The position numbers and the translations under genes are program-made. A stretch of DNA of 64,000 bases, taken from the NCBI RefSeq assembly GCF_042675665.1, contig NZ_JBHTJI010000042.1, positions 524,713 to 588,712 of the forward strand, read 5' to 3'. The stretch's first letter is position 1. Every line of letters starts with the position of its first letter. Shown here one piece after another: positions 34,059 to 43,298 of this stretch. The notes below the pieces were generated by a model. That model was not told the origin of the DNA. It searched no databases and saw only the letters and a list, made by a program, of their open reading frames with translations. This DNA comes from Mariniflexile jejuense. GTDB taxonomy: Bacteria; Bacteroidota; Bacteroidia; Flavobacteriales; Flavobacteriaceae.

Positions 34059-34961
34059 ATGAACAGAATTCTAACATCAATCTTTTTTTTACTTTTTTTA
34101 AGTTTTGGACTTGCTCAAAACGGACAATTAATCTCGAAAAATTTAGTTGACATTTCCAACACACCTATTTGGGATAGAATTTCTCAAGACAATGAATTGC
34201 ACTCTGATTTTGAACATTTAAAAAAATTAGATTTTTATTTTATTACTTACAAAAGTGACAACCAAAAAATTAAAGGTCTATTAATTGAGCCAAAGAAAGA
34301 GGGAAAATATCCTGTTGTAATTTTCAATCGTGGTGGAAATAGGGATTTTGCCCAATTAACAGTTGCAACAATGATAATGTACACTTCCAAATTAGCAGAA
34401 CAAGGTTATGTTATTATTGGTAGTAACTATCGAGAAAAGGATGAATTTGGAGGAGCAGAAATTAATGATGTGCTGAATTTGACAAAAACCATAAATAAAA
34501 TTGAAAAAGCTGACTCAAACTGTATCGGAATGTTTGGTTGGTCAAGAGGCGGAATGATGACCTATTTAGCTTTACAAAAATCGGACAAAATAAAAACAGC
34601 TATTGTTGGAAACGGAGTGTCTAATTTGTTTGACACAGCCAAGTTTAGACCGAAAATGGAAACTAATGTGTTTGCCGAATGTATTCCTAATTATTGGAAA
34701 AATAAAGAACTGGAATTAAAAAAACGCTCTGTAGTTTATTGGGCAGATGAATTAGACAAAAATAGTAGTCTTTTAATTTTATGTGGAACAAACGACAAAA
34801 GAGTAAACCCAGATCAAGCTGATAAAATTGCAGAAAAACTATCCGAAATCAATTACGATTTTGAAATAAGAAAATTTGAAACAGATCATTACTTTTCAGA
34901 ATATAAAACAGAATTGAACGAAATAATAATTGAATGGTTTGACAAAAGATTAAAAAAATAA
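34059..34961 (+). CDS. Secreted alpha/beta hydrolase (S9/dienelactone hydrolase-like)
   Basis: This 300-aa protein has a signal peptide (ILTSIFFLLFLSFGLAQN) and a catalytic domain resembling prolyl oligopeptidase family members: FNRGGNRDFAQLTVA oxyanion region, GMFGWSRGGMMTYLAL nucleophile (Ser in GWSRG), LILCGTNDKRVNPDQA acid, and FETDHYFSEY base. It would act in the periplasm or outside the cell on a peptide or ester; the substrate is not known. The gene uses GAC for Asp more often than neighbours and follows a cassette-like spacer, hinting at transfer. Confidence 0.85.
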   Translation: MNRILTSIFFLLFLSFGLAQNGQLISKNLVDISNTPIWDRISQDNELHSDFEHLKKLDFYFITYKSDNQKIKGLLIEPKKEGKYPVVIFNRGGNRDFAQLTVATMIMYTSKLAEQGYVIIGSNYREKDEFGGAEINDVLNLTKTINKIEKADSNCIGMFGWSRGGMMTYLALQKSDKIKTAIVGNGVSNLFDTAKFRPKMETNVFAECIPNYWKNKELELKKRSVVYWADELDKNSSLLILCGTNDKRVNPDQADKIAEKLSEINYDFEIRKFETDHYFSEYKTELNEIIIEWFDKRLKK

Positions 34962-34994
34962 AAACTAATAGCAACAACAGAATGACACCAAAAA

Positions 34995-36089
34995 TCACCC
35001 CTTCACATCCAAGGCATCACGCAACGCATTCCCAATAAGCATAAATGCCATTACCAAACTCATAATACAAAGCCCAGGTATGATAGCTAAATACGGTTTT
35101 CCGAGGATGATATAATTATAATGATCTTTTATCATAGCGCCCCAACTTGCCATTGGTGGTTGTGCACCAATACCTAAAAAGCTAAGTCCACTTTCAATTA
35201 AAATAGCTGCGGCAAAATTAGCTGCCGATATAACAATAACTGGTGCCATGATATTTGGCAATATATGTTTGGTTATAATTCTAAAATTATTAAAACCCAA
35301 TGCTTTGGCGGCTGTAACGTATTGCATTTCTTTGGCACTAATTATTTGTCCGCGTACTACCCTAGCAACTTCAACCCACATAGTTAAACCTACAGCAATA
35401 AACACTTGCCAAAAGCCTTTTCCTAAAGCTAAAGTAATAGCTATAACCAACAATAGCGTTGGAATAGACCATGTTACATTAATAATCCACATAATAAAAG
35501 CATCCATTTTGCCCCCAAAATAACCAGCGATACTTCCCATAAAAATACCGACAATTAAGGATATAAATACCGCTACAAAACCAATAAAAAATGAAATTCT
35601 GGCACCTACCAAAACTCGGCTAAGTAAATCGCGACCATATTTATCAGTTCCAAAAAGAAAGTTTTTTTCTTTAATGACATTCTGAATAGTTTTATTAGAA
35701 AATGCATTTAAAGACATGCTTTTTTCAACACCTTCCAAACCATCGGAAGCATATTCTTTATAAGTTAATGTATTACCTTGTATATTGTATTTTGTAATAG
35801 GAATTTCGGTATCAGCATTTGTGTTACCAAAAAACAGCTTATCAAAACCACTTTGGGTACTTTCTAATTGTGTTGGTATTGTTAGCATCTGCACTTTAAA
35901 ACCAGGTTTTTTTGAATGAATTGCTAAATGCATTTGGTTTGCATATTGCGAATTATCAGGCGCAAATGCATAGGCAAAAACAGAAATTATACCAACTAAA
36001 ATGATGAAACAAAAACTAAAAACGCCCCAAAAGTTCTTTTTAAACTTTTGGAGCGCTAATTGTTTTAATGAGCTTGATTTATGACTCAT
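34995..36089 (-). CDS. OppC/DppC-like ABC transporter permease
   Basis: This permease has about 364 residues: an N-terminal membrane helix (FFSFCFIILVGIISVFAYAF-like), a periplasmic insert of ~110 residues, then five helices of the BPD transport domain (RISFFIGFVAVFISLIVGIF). The coupling-helix EAA-type loop YVTAAKALGFNNFRIITKHI is present. It resembles the second permease of peptide/nickel importers. No ATPase, binding protein or partner permease is adjacent, so it must work with proteins encoded elsewhere. I chose ATG 36089 (MSHKSSSLKQ); an upstream in-frame start would overlap the prc gene. Confidence 0.9.
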   Translation of the reverse strand: MSHKSSSLKQLALQKFKKNFWGVFSFCFIILVGIISVFAYAFAPDNSQYANQMHLAIHSKKPGFKVQMLTIPTQLESTQSGFDKLFFGNTNADTEIPITKYNIQGNTLTYKEYASDGLEGVEKSMSLNAFSNKTIQNVIKEKNFLFGTDKYGRDLLSRVLVGARISFFIGFVAVFISLIVGIFMGSIAGYFGGKMDAFIMWIINVTWSIPTLLLVIAITLALGKGFWQVFIAVGLTMWVEVARVVRGQIISAKEMQYVTAAKALGFNNFRIITKHILPNIMAPVIVISAANFAAAILIESGLSFLGIGAQPPMASWGAMIKDHYNYIILGKPYLAIIPGLCIMSLVMAFMLIGNALRDALDVKG

Positions 36090-36096
36090 GTAGTAT

Positions 36097-38247
36097 TTAA
36101 TTTTTTGCAGTTGCTGCAACTTTTTTAATTGGGTATGCAGTTTTTAAATCTTCTAAAACGTTTATAGCTTCTTCAACATAAATATCTTGACTTAATGTTT
36201 CGTGCCAACGAGTACGTTTTTCTTTTAAATCGGCAGTATCGTTATTAAAAAGTGATTTTTCGTATTTTGTTGAATCGAAGGTTAAATTTGTTTTATAATT
36301 GGTTAAAGCATCAAATCGTTTAGCTTCTTCTTCATTTAAATCTAATCCTGCTTTATACTTTTTGTAATTTAAAGGCACAATGGTTTCATCAATTTTACTT
36401 TTTACCCATTTTGCATTTTCCTCTATAAGTTTAAGTTGTGCATTATTACTCATACGTTCTTTACTTTTTTTAATAGTAGTATCATAATCATAATAATTTT
36501 CCCAAGGTGTATAACTTGCTGCATCAATTTCATCCCAAGGCAATGGGTTATCTTTATCTTTTTCACCTACTTCAATAAAGCTAAAACGACCAGGCACATT
36601 TACATCACTTTTCACACCTTCTAATTGTACAGAACCACCATTTATTCTGTAATACTTTTGGGTAGTTAAGGCTAAAGCACCTAAATCGCCACTTGTATTA
36701 TTTCTTAACATGGTATTAAGGTTAATAACGTTTTGAACCGTACCTTTTCCATAGGTTTGTTTTCCTCCAATAATAATTGCGCGTTTATAATCTTGCATTG
36801 CTGCTGCCATAATTTCGGAAGCTGATGCTGATATTTCATTAACTAAAATAACCAAAGGTCCATCCCAAGTAATTGATTTATCTTTATCGCTTAATACCTC
36901 TTTAGCTTCACCTGTAGAACGTACTTGAACAATTGGTCCATCTTTAATAAATAAACCCGCCATATCTACCACTGTTGGTAATGATCCTCCACCATTGTTA
37001 CGCAAATCTAAAACCAAACCTTGAATACCATCGGCTTTTAAGCGTTCAATTTCGGCTTTAACATCTTTGGCTGCATTTATGTTTTTATAGTCTTGAAAAT
37101 CTACATAAAACGATGGTAAATCTATAATTCCAAAAGTCATGTTATCTTTTTTTACTACTGATGATTTTGCATAAGTTTCTTCTAACTCTACAACATCTCT
37201 TGTAATAGTAACATCTCTAATAGTACCATCAACTTTTTTAATTGTTAATGTTACTTTAGTTCCTTTTGGACCTTTTATATATTTTATGGCATCGTTAATA
37301 CGCATGCCTACAATATTTACAGGAAATGCTTCATTTTCTTGCTTTACTTTTAAAATAACATCTTCAACTTCAAGCTCTTTACTTCGCCATGCTGGACCAC
37401 CAGAAATAAGTTCAACTATTTTAATATGATCCATACGTTTTTGTAAACGTGCACCAATGCCTTCTAATTTTCCTGACATACGCTGGTCAAAATCTTCTTT
37501 ATTTTTTGGTGCTAGATAATAGGTATGCGGATCGAACTCTTCAACAATGGTGTTTACATAAATTGAAAACCAGTCTTCCCGCTGTAAATCGTCAATATTA
37601 TCATTAAAATAAACATCAATTGATTTTAAAGTTGATTCGCGCGCTTCTTTTTCTATCTCTTTTTCAGATTTCTTAACATACGAAGGATTATTCTTTTTTG
37701 ATAATTCTTCTTGCATTAACAAATCGTGGTAATTAGAAAGTGTAGAAAATTTAAGTTGTTGTCTCCAACGTTCTTTCAATTCTTTTCTATTTTTTACAAA
37801 TGCACTGTTTTCATAATCTGTATTAAATGTTTCATCAACAGTATAATCAAAAGGTTCTGATAGTACTTCTTTGTAAATTTCTTTAGCTTCTTCAATACGT
37901 TTTAGCATGCGCTCGTGTACAACATTAAAAAATGTAATATCAGTAGCTTTTAGTTGATCGTCAATTGTAAGTTTATATTTTTCAAAATCTTTAAAATCCG
38001 ATTCATAGAAATAACGTTTAACAGGATCAATAATTTCTAAATAATCTTTAAATAATTCCTCAGAAAACGAATCGTCTAACACCAACGGATCAAAATGACC
38101 TTGTTCTAACACAAAGGTTATTACTTGTATTAACAATTTATCTTTATCAGGATTACTAAACTTTTTGGTTGTAAAACTGCACGATGCAAAGGCTAGCAGT
38201 ATTGACAATAATAGCACCTTATAATTCCTTCTCATAATATTTTTCAT
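36097..38247 (-). CDS. prc: Carboxy-terminal processing protease (Prc/Tsp type), lipoprotein
   Basis: This 716-aa S41 protease begins with a lipoprotein signal (LLLSILLAFASC, Cys23). A long N-terminal helical domain precedes a PDZ domain (IGARLQKRMDHIKIVELISG) and the protease domain with GLVLDLRNNGGGSLPTVVDM, catalytic Ser in EISASASEIMAAAM, and Lys in GGKQTYGKGTVQ. The C-terminal DUF3340-like region (LKLIEENAKWVKSKI) is as in E. coli Prc (682 aa). It would trim or degrade periplasmic proteins. An OppC-like gene follows 7 bases downstream. Confidence 0.94.
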   Translation of the reverse strand: MKNIMRRNYKVLLLSILLAFASCSFTTKKFSNPDKDKLLIQVITFVLEQGHFDPLVLDDSFSEELFKDYLEIIDPVKRYFYESDFKDFEKYKLTIDDQLKATDITFFNVVHERMLKRIEEAKEIYKEVLSEPFDYTVDETFNTDYENSAFVKNRKELKERWRQQLKFSTLSNYHDLLMQEELSKKNNPSYVKKSEKEIEKEARESTLKSIDVYFNDNIDDLQREDWFSIYVNTIVEEFDPHTYYLAPKNKEDFDQRMSGKLEGIGARLQKRMDHIKIVELISGGPAWRSKELEVEDVILKVKQENEAFPVNIVGMRINDAIKYIKGPKGTKVTLTIKKVDGTIRDVTITRDVVELEETYAKSSVVKKDNMTFGIIDLPSFYVDFQDYKNINAAKDVKAEIERLKADGIQGLVLDLRNNGGGSLPTVVDMAGLFIKDGPIVQVRSTGEAKEVLSDKDKSITWDGPLVILVNEISASASEIMAAAMQDYKRAIIIGGKQTYGKGTVQNVINLNTMLRNNTSGDLGALALTTQKYYRINGGSVQLEGVKSDVNVPGRFSFIEVGEKDKDNPLPWDEIDAASYTPWENYYDYDTTIKKSKERMSNNAQLKLIEENAKWVKSKIDETIVPLNYKKYKAGLDLNEEEAKRFDALTNYKTNLTFDSTKYEKSLFNNDTADLKEKRTRWHETLSQDIYVEEAINVLEDLKTAYPIKKVAATAKN

Positions 38248-38364
38248 TCGTTTAATAATCTACGACGCATGAAACGCCCAACATTTTTTTACTAAAATAA
38301 AGAAAAAACCATGCCATTAAGGGTTATGTACCACTAAATTTTTGTTAAACTGAATAAATAGGCT

Positions 38365-38379
38365 ATTTCCTAAGGAAAT
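38365..38379. promoter_or_regulatory. 15-base palindrome in the surE leader
   Basis: ATTTCCT-A-AGGAAAT is a perfect inverted repeat in the divergent prc/surE spacer, 35 bases before the surE ATG. A TTTG at 38341-38344 could be a -33 box with TATTTCCT (imperfect) as -7. It may be an operator or chance. Confidence 0.35.
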
Positions 38380-38413
38380 TATGTATTTTAGCGATACTTT
38401 TTTAAGTATAAAA

Positions 38414-39190
38414 ATGACAAAAAAACCGCTTATATTAGTAACCAATGATGATGGCATTAATGCACCTGGTATTAGAACATTAATAGCTGTAATGAATACT
38501 ATTGGTGATGTTGTTGTGGTTGCGCCTGATAGTCCGCAAAGCGGCATGGGACATGCCATTACATTAGATTCTACACTGTATGTTGAACAAGTTTTTATAG
38601 ATGATGGCCCGCAAACCGAATACAGTTGCTCTGGCACACCAGCCGATTGTGTGAAACTTGCTATAAGAGAAAAACTAACTAGAAAACCTGATATTTGTGT
38701 TTCTGGAATAAATCATGGCTCCAACTCATCAATTAACGTTATCTATTCTGGCACTATGAGTGCAGCTATTGAAGCTGGTATTGAGGGAATTCCTGCCATT
38801 GGATTTTCATTATTAGACTATGCTTGGAGTGCTAATTTTGAAGCAACTAAACATTTTGTAAAAACCATTACAGAAAACGTTTTAAAACAAGGTTTGCCAA
38901 ATGGCATTGTTTTAAATGTAAACATTCCTAACCTTGCAAAAGAAAATATAAAAGGCATAAAAATATGCAGACAAGCCAAAGCTAATTGGGTTGAAGAGTT
39001 TGATAAACGCAAAACACCACAAGGTCGCGATTATTATTGGCTTACCGGAAAATTTGTTAATTTAGATGGTGGTGAAGATACCGATGAATGGGCTTTGGAA
39101 AATGGGTATATTTCAGTTGTACCCATTCAATTCGATTTAACAGCACACCACTACATTCAAAATTTAAACACTTGGAATTTAAATGATTAA
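38414..39190 (+). CDS. surE: 5'/3'-nucleotidase SurE
   Basis: This protein of about 258 residues removes phosphate from nucleoside monophosphates and is a survival protein. Metal-binding motif LILVTNDDGINAPGIRTL is at the N-terminus, followed by VAPDSPQSGMGHAITL, SGTPADCVKLAI, VSGINHGSNSSINVIYSGTM. I chose ATG 38414 because MTKKPLILVTNDDG puts the motif at the usual position; an ATG 11 codons upstream is possible. It starts a + strand run of five genes and overlaps the next by 8 bases. Confidence 0.96.
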   Translation: MTKKPLILVTNDDGINAPGIRTLIAVMNTIGDVVVVAPDSPQSGMGHAITLDSTLYVEQVFIDDGPQTEYSCSGTPADCVKLAIREKLTRKPDICVSGINHGSNSSINVIYSGTMSAAIEAGIEGIPAIGFSLLDYAWSANFEATKHFVKTITENVLKQGLPNGIVLNVNIPNLAKENIKGIKICRQAKANWVEEFDKRKTPQGRDYYWLTGKFVNLDGGEDTDEWALENGYISVVPIQFDLTAHHYIQNLNTWNLND

Positions 39191-39467
39191 AAAGGATATT
39201 TTTATAGGCATACTTGTAGGTTTAATAGCAAATGCTGTTGGTTTACTTCTAGTAGCCACATTATTAGGGCAAGGTGATGATTTTACTACTGTAATAAAAG
39301 CTGCTGCCAAAGAAGGTTTTTTAGGCAAACTTATCAGTCTTGGTGCTATTTTAAATTTAGTAGCTTTTTTTATTTTTATAAGAAAACGACAAGATTATAG
39401 AGCACGTGGCGTGCTACTAATTACTATTTTTATAGCAGTTTTTACGTTTGTTTTTAAATTGTTTTAA
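39183..39467 (+). CDS. Small membrane protein, unknown function
   Basis: This 94-aa protein has three hydrophobic segments: IFIGILVGLIANAVGLLLVA, LISLGAILNLVAFFIFI and GVLLITIFIAVFTFVF, with a short basic loop RKRQDYRARG. No family is recognised. The 8-base overlap with surE and position before lpxB imply co-expression, and perhaps a role in envelope biology, but that is guesswork. Confidence 0.8.
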   Translation: MIKKDIFIGILVGLIANAVGLLLVATLLGQGDDFTTVIKAAAKEGFLGKLISLGAILNLVAFFIFIRKRQDYRARGVLLITIFIAVFTFVFKLF

Positions 39468-39523
39468 CTAAAAAATCGTAAAAAACAATAACTTAAAACC
39501 AATTACCCTGTAAATTACAAGCA

Positions 39524-40636
39524 ATGAAATACTATATTATAGCAGGTGAAGCATCAGGCGATTTACATGGCTCAAACCTAATGAAAGCATTACAAAAAGA
39601 AGATGTAAATGCCCATTTTAGGTTTTGGGGTGGCGACCTTATGCTAGCAGTTGGTGGCACATTGGTAAAACACTATAAAGAACGCGCCTTTATGGGTTTT
39701 GCTGAAGTGGTTATGAACCTGTCTGCTATTTTTAAAGATATTTCATTTTGCAAAAGCGATATTGAAAACTACAAACCCGATGTTATTATTTTTATTGACA
39801 ACTCGGGGTTTAATTTACGTATAGCTAAATGGGCAAAACAAGCAGGTTTTAAAACAAACTATTACATTTCTCCACAAGTTTGGGCATCTAGAGCTAAACG
39901 AGTAAAGGACATAAAACGCGATATTGATGCTATGTACGTTATATTGCCTTTTGTTGAAGACTTTTATAAAAAATACGATTACAAAGTAACCTTTGTTGGT
40001 CATCCGCTAATTGATGCTATAGCCAACAGAGACCAAGTTGATGAATATAAATTTAGAGCCGAAAACGAACTTTCAAGCAAACCAATTATTGCATTATTGC
40101 CAGGTAGCAGAAAGCAAGAAATAACAAACATGCTATCTGTAATGCTTAGTTTGGTTGATGAATACACCAATTACCAGTTTGTTATTGCTGGTGCACCAAG
40201 TCAGGAATATTCGTTTTACGAACCGTTTATAAAGTCGAGCAACGTAAAATTTATTTCAAACAAAACTTATGATTTATTAAGTATTTCATACGCTGCTTTA
40301 GTTACTTCTGGTACAGCCACTTTAGAAACAGCTTTATTTAAAATACCTCAAGTTGTTTGCTATAAAGGCAGTGCTATTTCGTATCAAATAGCAAAACGTA
40401 TTGTAACTTTAAAATATATTTCACTTGTTAATTTAATTATGGATAAGGAAGTTGTTACAGAACTTATCCAAAATAATTTCAATAAAAAACGCCTTAAACT
40501 AGAACTCGATAAAATTTTAAACACCGAAGAGCGTTCTAAAATATTTATTAATTATTACGAACTTGAGAAAGCCTTAGGAGGCAAAGGTGCTAGCGAAAAA
40601 ACTGCTAAATTAATTTACAAATCCATCAAAGCTTAA
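39524..40636 (+). CDS. lpxB: Lipid-A-disaccharide synthase
   Basis: This 370-aa GT-B glycosyltransferase condenses UDP-2,3-diacylglucosamine with lipid X. It begins MKYYIIAGEASGDLHGSNLM, with FWGGDLMLAVGG, FMGFAEVV, YISPQVWASRAKRV, FVGHPLID, ALLPGSRKQEI and SGTATLETALFKIPQVVCYK, all standard in LpxB. Length agrees with the family (~380). It shows the outer leaflet contains lipid A. It lies between a small membrane protein gene and a C40 peptidase gene. Confidence 0.97.
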   Translation: MKYYIIAGEASGDLHGSNLMKALQKEDVNAHFRFWGGDLMLAVGGTLVKHYKERAFMGFAEVVMNLSAIFKDISFCKSDIENYKPDVIIFIDNSGFNLRIAKWAKQAGFKTNYYISPQVWASRAKRVKDIKRDIDAMYVILPFVEDFYKKYDYKVTFVGHPLIDAIANRDQVDEYKFRAENELSSKPIIALLPGSRKQEITNMLSVMLSLVDEYTNYQFVIAGAPSQEYSFYEPFIKSSNVKFISNKTYDLLSISYAALVTSGTATLETALFKIPQVVCYKGSAISYQIAKRIVTLKYISLVNLIMDKEVVTELIQNNFNKKRLKLELDKILNTEERSKIFINYYELEKALGGKGASEKTAKLIYKSIKA

Positions 40637-40644
40637 TCTTATTT

Positions 40645-41229
40645 ATGAGAAACATCATCATTTTACTTCTAATTGCAATTAGTTTTAGCAGCTGTAAGTC
40701 TTCAAAAGCAATCGTTGTAAAAAAATCCACATCAAAAAAAGTTGTTTCTCAACCAAAAACAGTGGTAAGTGCCACAAAAACTACTAGCAAAGTATCTTCA
40801 AAAAAAGGAAATGATGATTCTACTGAAAATGATTCAGTTGAATTTTCAAAAGCCATTAGCATTGTTGATTATGCAAAACAGTTTAGTGGCGTAAAATATA
40901 AATTTGGAGGTGCAACTAAAGACGGTATGGATTGTTCTGGTTTGGTTTTTGAATCGTTTAGAGCTTTTGATATTATTTTGCCACGAATTTCTCGAGATAT
41001 GGCAAAACAAGGTGAAAAAATCACTTTAAAAAATACACAAGAAGGCGATTTACTTTTTTTTAAAACCATGAATAGACGAAACGATATTAGCCATGTAGGA
41101 CTTGTAGTTAGTGCTGAAAATGGCGATATTGAGTTTATTCATTCTACCACACGCGCTGGTGTAATTGTATCTAAACTTTCGGAAAGTTATTGGGATAATG
41201 CCTTTGTTGAAGCACGTAGAATGTTATAA
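40645..41229 (+). CDS. NlpC/P60 (C40) peptidase lipoprotein
   Basis: This 194-aa protein has a lipoprotein signal (IILLLIAISFSSC, Cys17), a Lys/Ser/Thr-rich linker of ~50 residues, and an NlpC/P60 domain with the catalytic Cys97 in DGMDCSGLVFESF, His150 in DISHVGLVV and His166 in FIHSTTRAG. Such enzymes cut peptide cross-links or stems of peptidoglycan, and this one would work from a membrane. It lies 8 bases after lpxB and 24 before comEC. Confidence 0.94.
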   Translation: MRNIIILLLIAISFSSCKSSKAIVVKKSTSKKVVSQPKTVVSATKTTSKVSSKKGNDDSTENDSVEFSKAISIVDYAKQFSGVKYKFGGATKDGMDCSGLVFESFRAFDIILPRISRDMAKQGEKITLKNTQEGDLLFFKTMNRRNDISHVGLVVSAENGDIEFIHSTTRAGVIVSKLSESYWDNAFVEARRML

Positions 41230-41253
41230 CATTTTTTATATATTAGAGTAGTT

Positions 41254-43293
41254 ATGAAGCTACTCAATTTCACCATAATCAAACTAACATTTTGCTTTAT
41301 TTTAGGCATTGTAATCGGCTACGGTTTTAACATACCGCTTCAACTAAGTTTATTGATAACAGGTATTGGTTTTCTTCTTGTTTTTACTTTTTATTTAATT
41401 GACAGAAACCGATTTATTAAAACCATTTGGTTTGGAATTTCAGCTTTCATTACCATGGTTTTTGTTGGCGTTTTAGTAACGAATCTTCATAATGAAAAAA
41501 ATAATTCTGAACATTATTCATATCAAATTAAGCATGAAACAGATTCTTTAAAAACCATTACATTTAGAATTCGTGAAGTTTTAAAACCAGGCAATTACTA
41601 TGACAAATACATAATTGATTTACTAGAAATTAACAACAAGAAGGTTACAGGCAAATTATTATTAAACATTCAAAAAGACTCTTTAACGAAACCATTAAAA
41701 GTTGATGCCGTTTTTGTTAGTAAAACCGCATTTAAAAATTTAATAAATCCGTTAAACCCAAATCAATTTAATTACAAATCTTACCTCGAAAAAAAATATA
41801 TTTACCATCAAATATTCACTACAGAATCTTCTCTTTTTAAAGTAGAATCAACCACAAAAACACTTTTTGGAATTGCCAATGAAATAAGAAACCACATTAA
41901 TGAAAAACTAAAACCATATCAATTTAAGCCAGATGAAATAGCAATAATAAATGCACTTTTATTAGGACAACGACAAGATATTAGTGAAGAAGTTTACACA
42001 AGTTATACCAATGCAGGTGCTATACACATACTTGCTATTTCAGGTTTACATATTGGTATTATTTTACTGATTTTGCAATATATTTTCAAGCCAATAGAAC
42101 GCTTAAAACATGGTAAATTATTAAACGCTATTTTGCTTGTTAGTATTTTATGGAGTTTTGCCATTATTGCAGGACTTTCAGCTTCGGTAACGCGTGCAGT
42201 AACTATGTTTAGTATAGTTGCTATTGCAAAAAATTTAAATCGCCCAACCAATATTTACAATACACTGGCCATTTCCATGCTTGTAATACTGCTTTTTAAA
42301 CCCATGTTTTTGTTTGATGTAGGTTTTCAATTAAGCTATTTGGCTGTGTTTGCTATTGTAACTATTGATCCGTTGCTATATAAATTATGGAAAACTAAGT
42401 ATTGGCTTCCAAATTTGTATTGGCATACATTTACAATTACGGTTTCGGCACAGTTTGGTATTATACCTTTAAGCTTATATTATTTTCATCAATTTCCGAG
42501 TTTATTTTTTCTTTCAAACTTAGTTATTATACCACTTTTAGGACTTATTTTAGGCTTTGGTATAGGTATCATACTCTTGTCTGTTTTAAACATATTGCCT
42601 CAATTTATAGCCACTGGTTACGGTTATGTTATTAGCCTTATGAACTGGTTTGTTGGGTGGATTTCTAAACAAGAAGCATTTTTATTTAAAGACATTCCGT
42701 TTAGTTTACTATATGTTTTTGTTTCATATATCCTCATCATTTCATTTGTTATATTTTATGTAAAACAAAATTTTTCAGCTTTAAAATGGTTTTTAATCAG
42801 CATTCTAATTGTACAATTTAGTATTATTTACACAGCTAATAGCAAGCCTGAAAATCAATTCATAGTTTTTCATAAAAGCAGATATACCTTAATAGGAAAT
42901 ACCGTAAACAACGCTATTACTGTGGCTTCCGATTTAGATAGTATTACAAAACTTAAAACTAAAATAATTACAGATTACACAGTTGGAAATCATATTAAAA
43001 GCGTAATTGAAGATTCGTTACATTCGGTTTATATGCTTAATACAAAAAAATTATTAGTAATTGATAGCTTAGGAATTTACAATATAAAATCGTTTCAACC
43101 AGATTATGTTTTGTTGCGGCAATCGCCAAAAATAAATTTAAATAGATTGATTGATTCTATTAATCCCAAACAAATAATTGCCGATGGAAGCAATTACAAA
43201 TCGTATGTAGAACGTTGGGAAGCAACTTGCAGAAAACGAAAACTCCCTTTTTACCAAACTAGTAAAAAGGGAGCATTTATTATTGATTATTGA
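41254..43293 (+). CDS. comEC: ComEC/Rec2 family DNA-uptake channel protein
   Basis: This 679-aa polytopic protein has an N-terminal DUF4131-like region (NKKVTGKLLLNIQ, LEKKYIYHQIF) and the competence domain: INALLLGQRQDISEE, GAIHILAISGLHIGIILLIL, AGLSASVTRAVTMFSI and FDVGFQLSYLAVFAI, typical of ComEC. The C-terminal ~160 residues lack the HxHxDH metal site of the metallo-beta-lactamase domain that ends many ComEC proteins, but retain IIADGSNYKSYVERWEATCR. It probably carries DNA across the inner membrane. Its last codons form a hairpin that also ends the convergent thioredoxin gene. Confidence 0.93.
   Translation: MKLLNFTIIKLTFCFILGIVIGYGFNIPLQLSLLITGIGFLLVFTFYLIDRNRFIKTIWFGISAFITMVFVGVLVTNLHNEKNNSEHYSYQIKHETDSLKTITFRIREVLKPGNYYDKYIIDLLEINNKKVTGKLLLNIQKDSLTKPLKVDAVFVSKTAFKNLINPLNPNQFNYKSYLEKKYIYHQIFTTESSLFKVESTTKTLFGIANEIRNHINEKLKPYQFKPDEIAIINALLLGQRQDISEEVYTSYTNAGAIHILAISGLHIGIILLILQYIFKPIERLKHGKLLNAILLVSILWSFAIIAGLSASVTRAVTMFSIVAIAKNLNRPTNIYNTLAISMLVILLFKPMFLFDVGFQLSYLAVFAIVTIDPLLYKLWKTKYWLPNLYWHTFTITVSAQFGIIPLSLYYFHQFPSLFFLSNLVIIPLLGLILGFGIGIILLSVLNILPQFIATGYGYVISLMNWFVGWISKQEAFLFKDIPFSLLYVFVSYILIISFVIFYVKQNFSALKWFLISILIVQFSIIYTANSKPENQFIVFHKSRYTLIGNTVNNAITVASDLDSITKLKTKIITDYTVGNHIKSVIEDSLHSVYMLNTKKLLVIDSLGIYNIKSFQPDYVLLRQSPKINLNRLIDSINPKQIIADGSNYKSYVERWEATCRKRKLPFYQTSKKGAFIIDY
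43243..43273 (-). terminator. Terminator of thioredoxin gene, inside the comEC 3' end
   Basis: CTCCCTTTTTAC and GTAAAAAGGGAG form a 12-bp perfect stem with a 7-base loop. On the minus strand it is followed by TTTTCGTTTTC, 26 bases after the thioredoxin stop. On the plus strand it codes for comEC residues near LPFYQTSKKGAF. Confidence 0.75.
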
Positions 43294-43298
43294 TTTTA

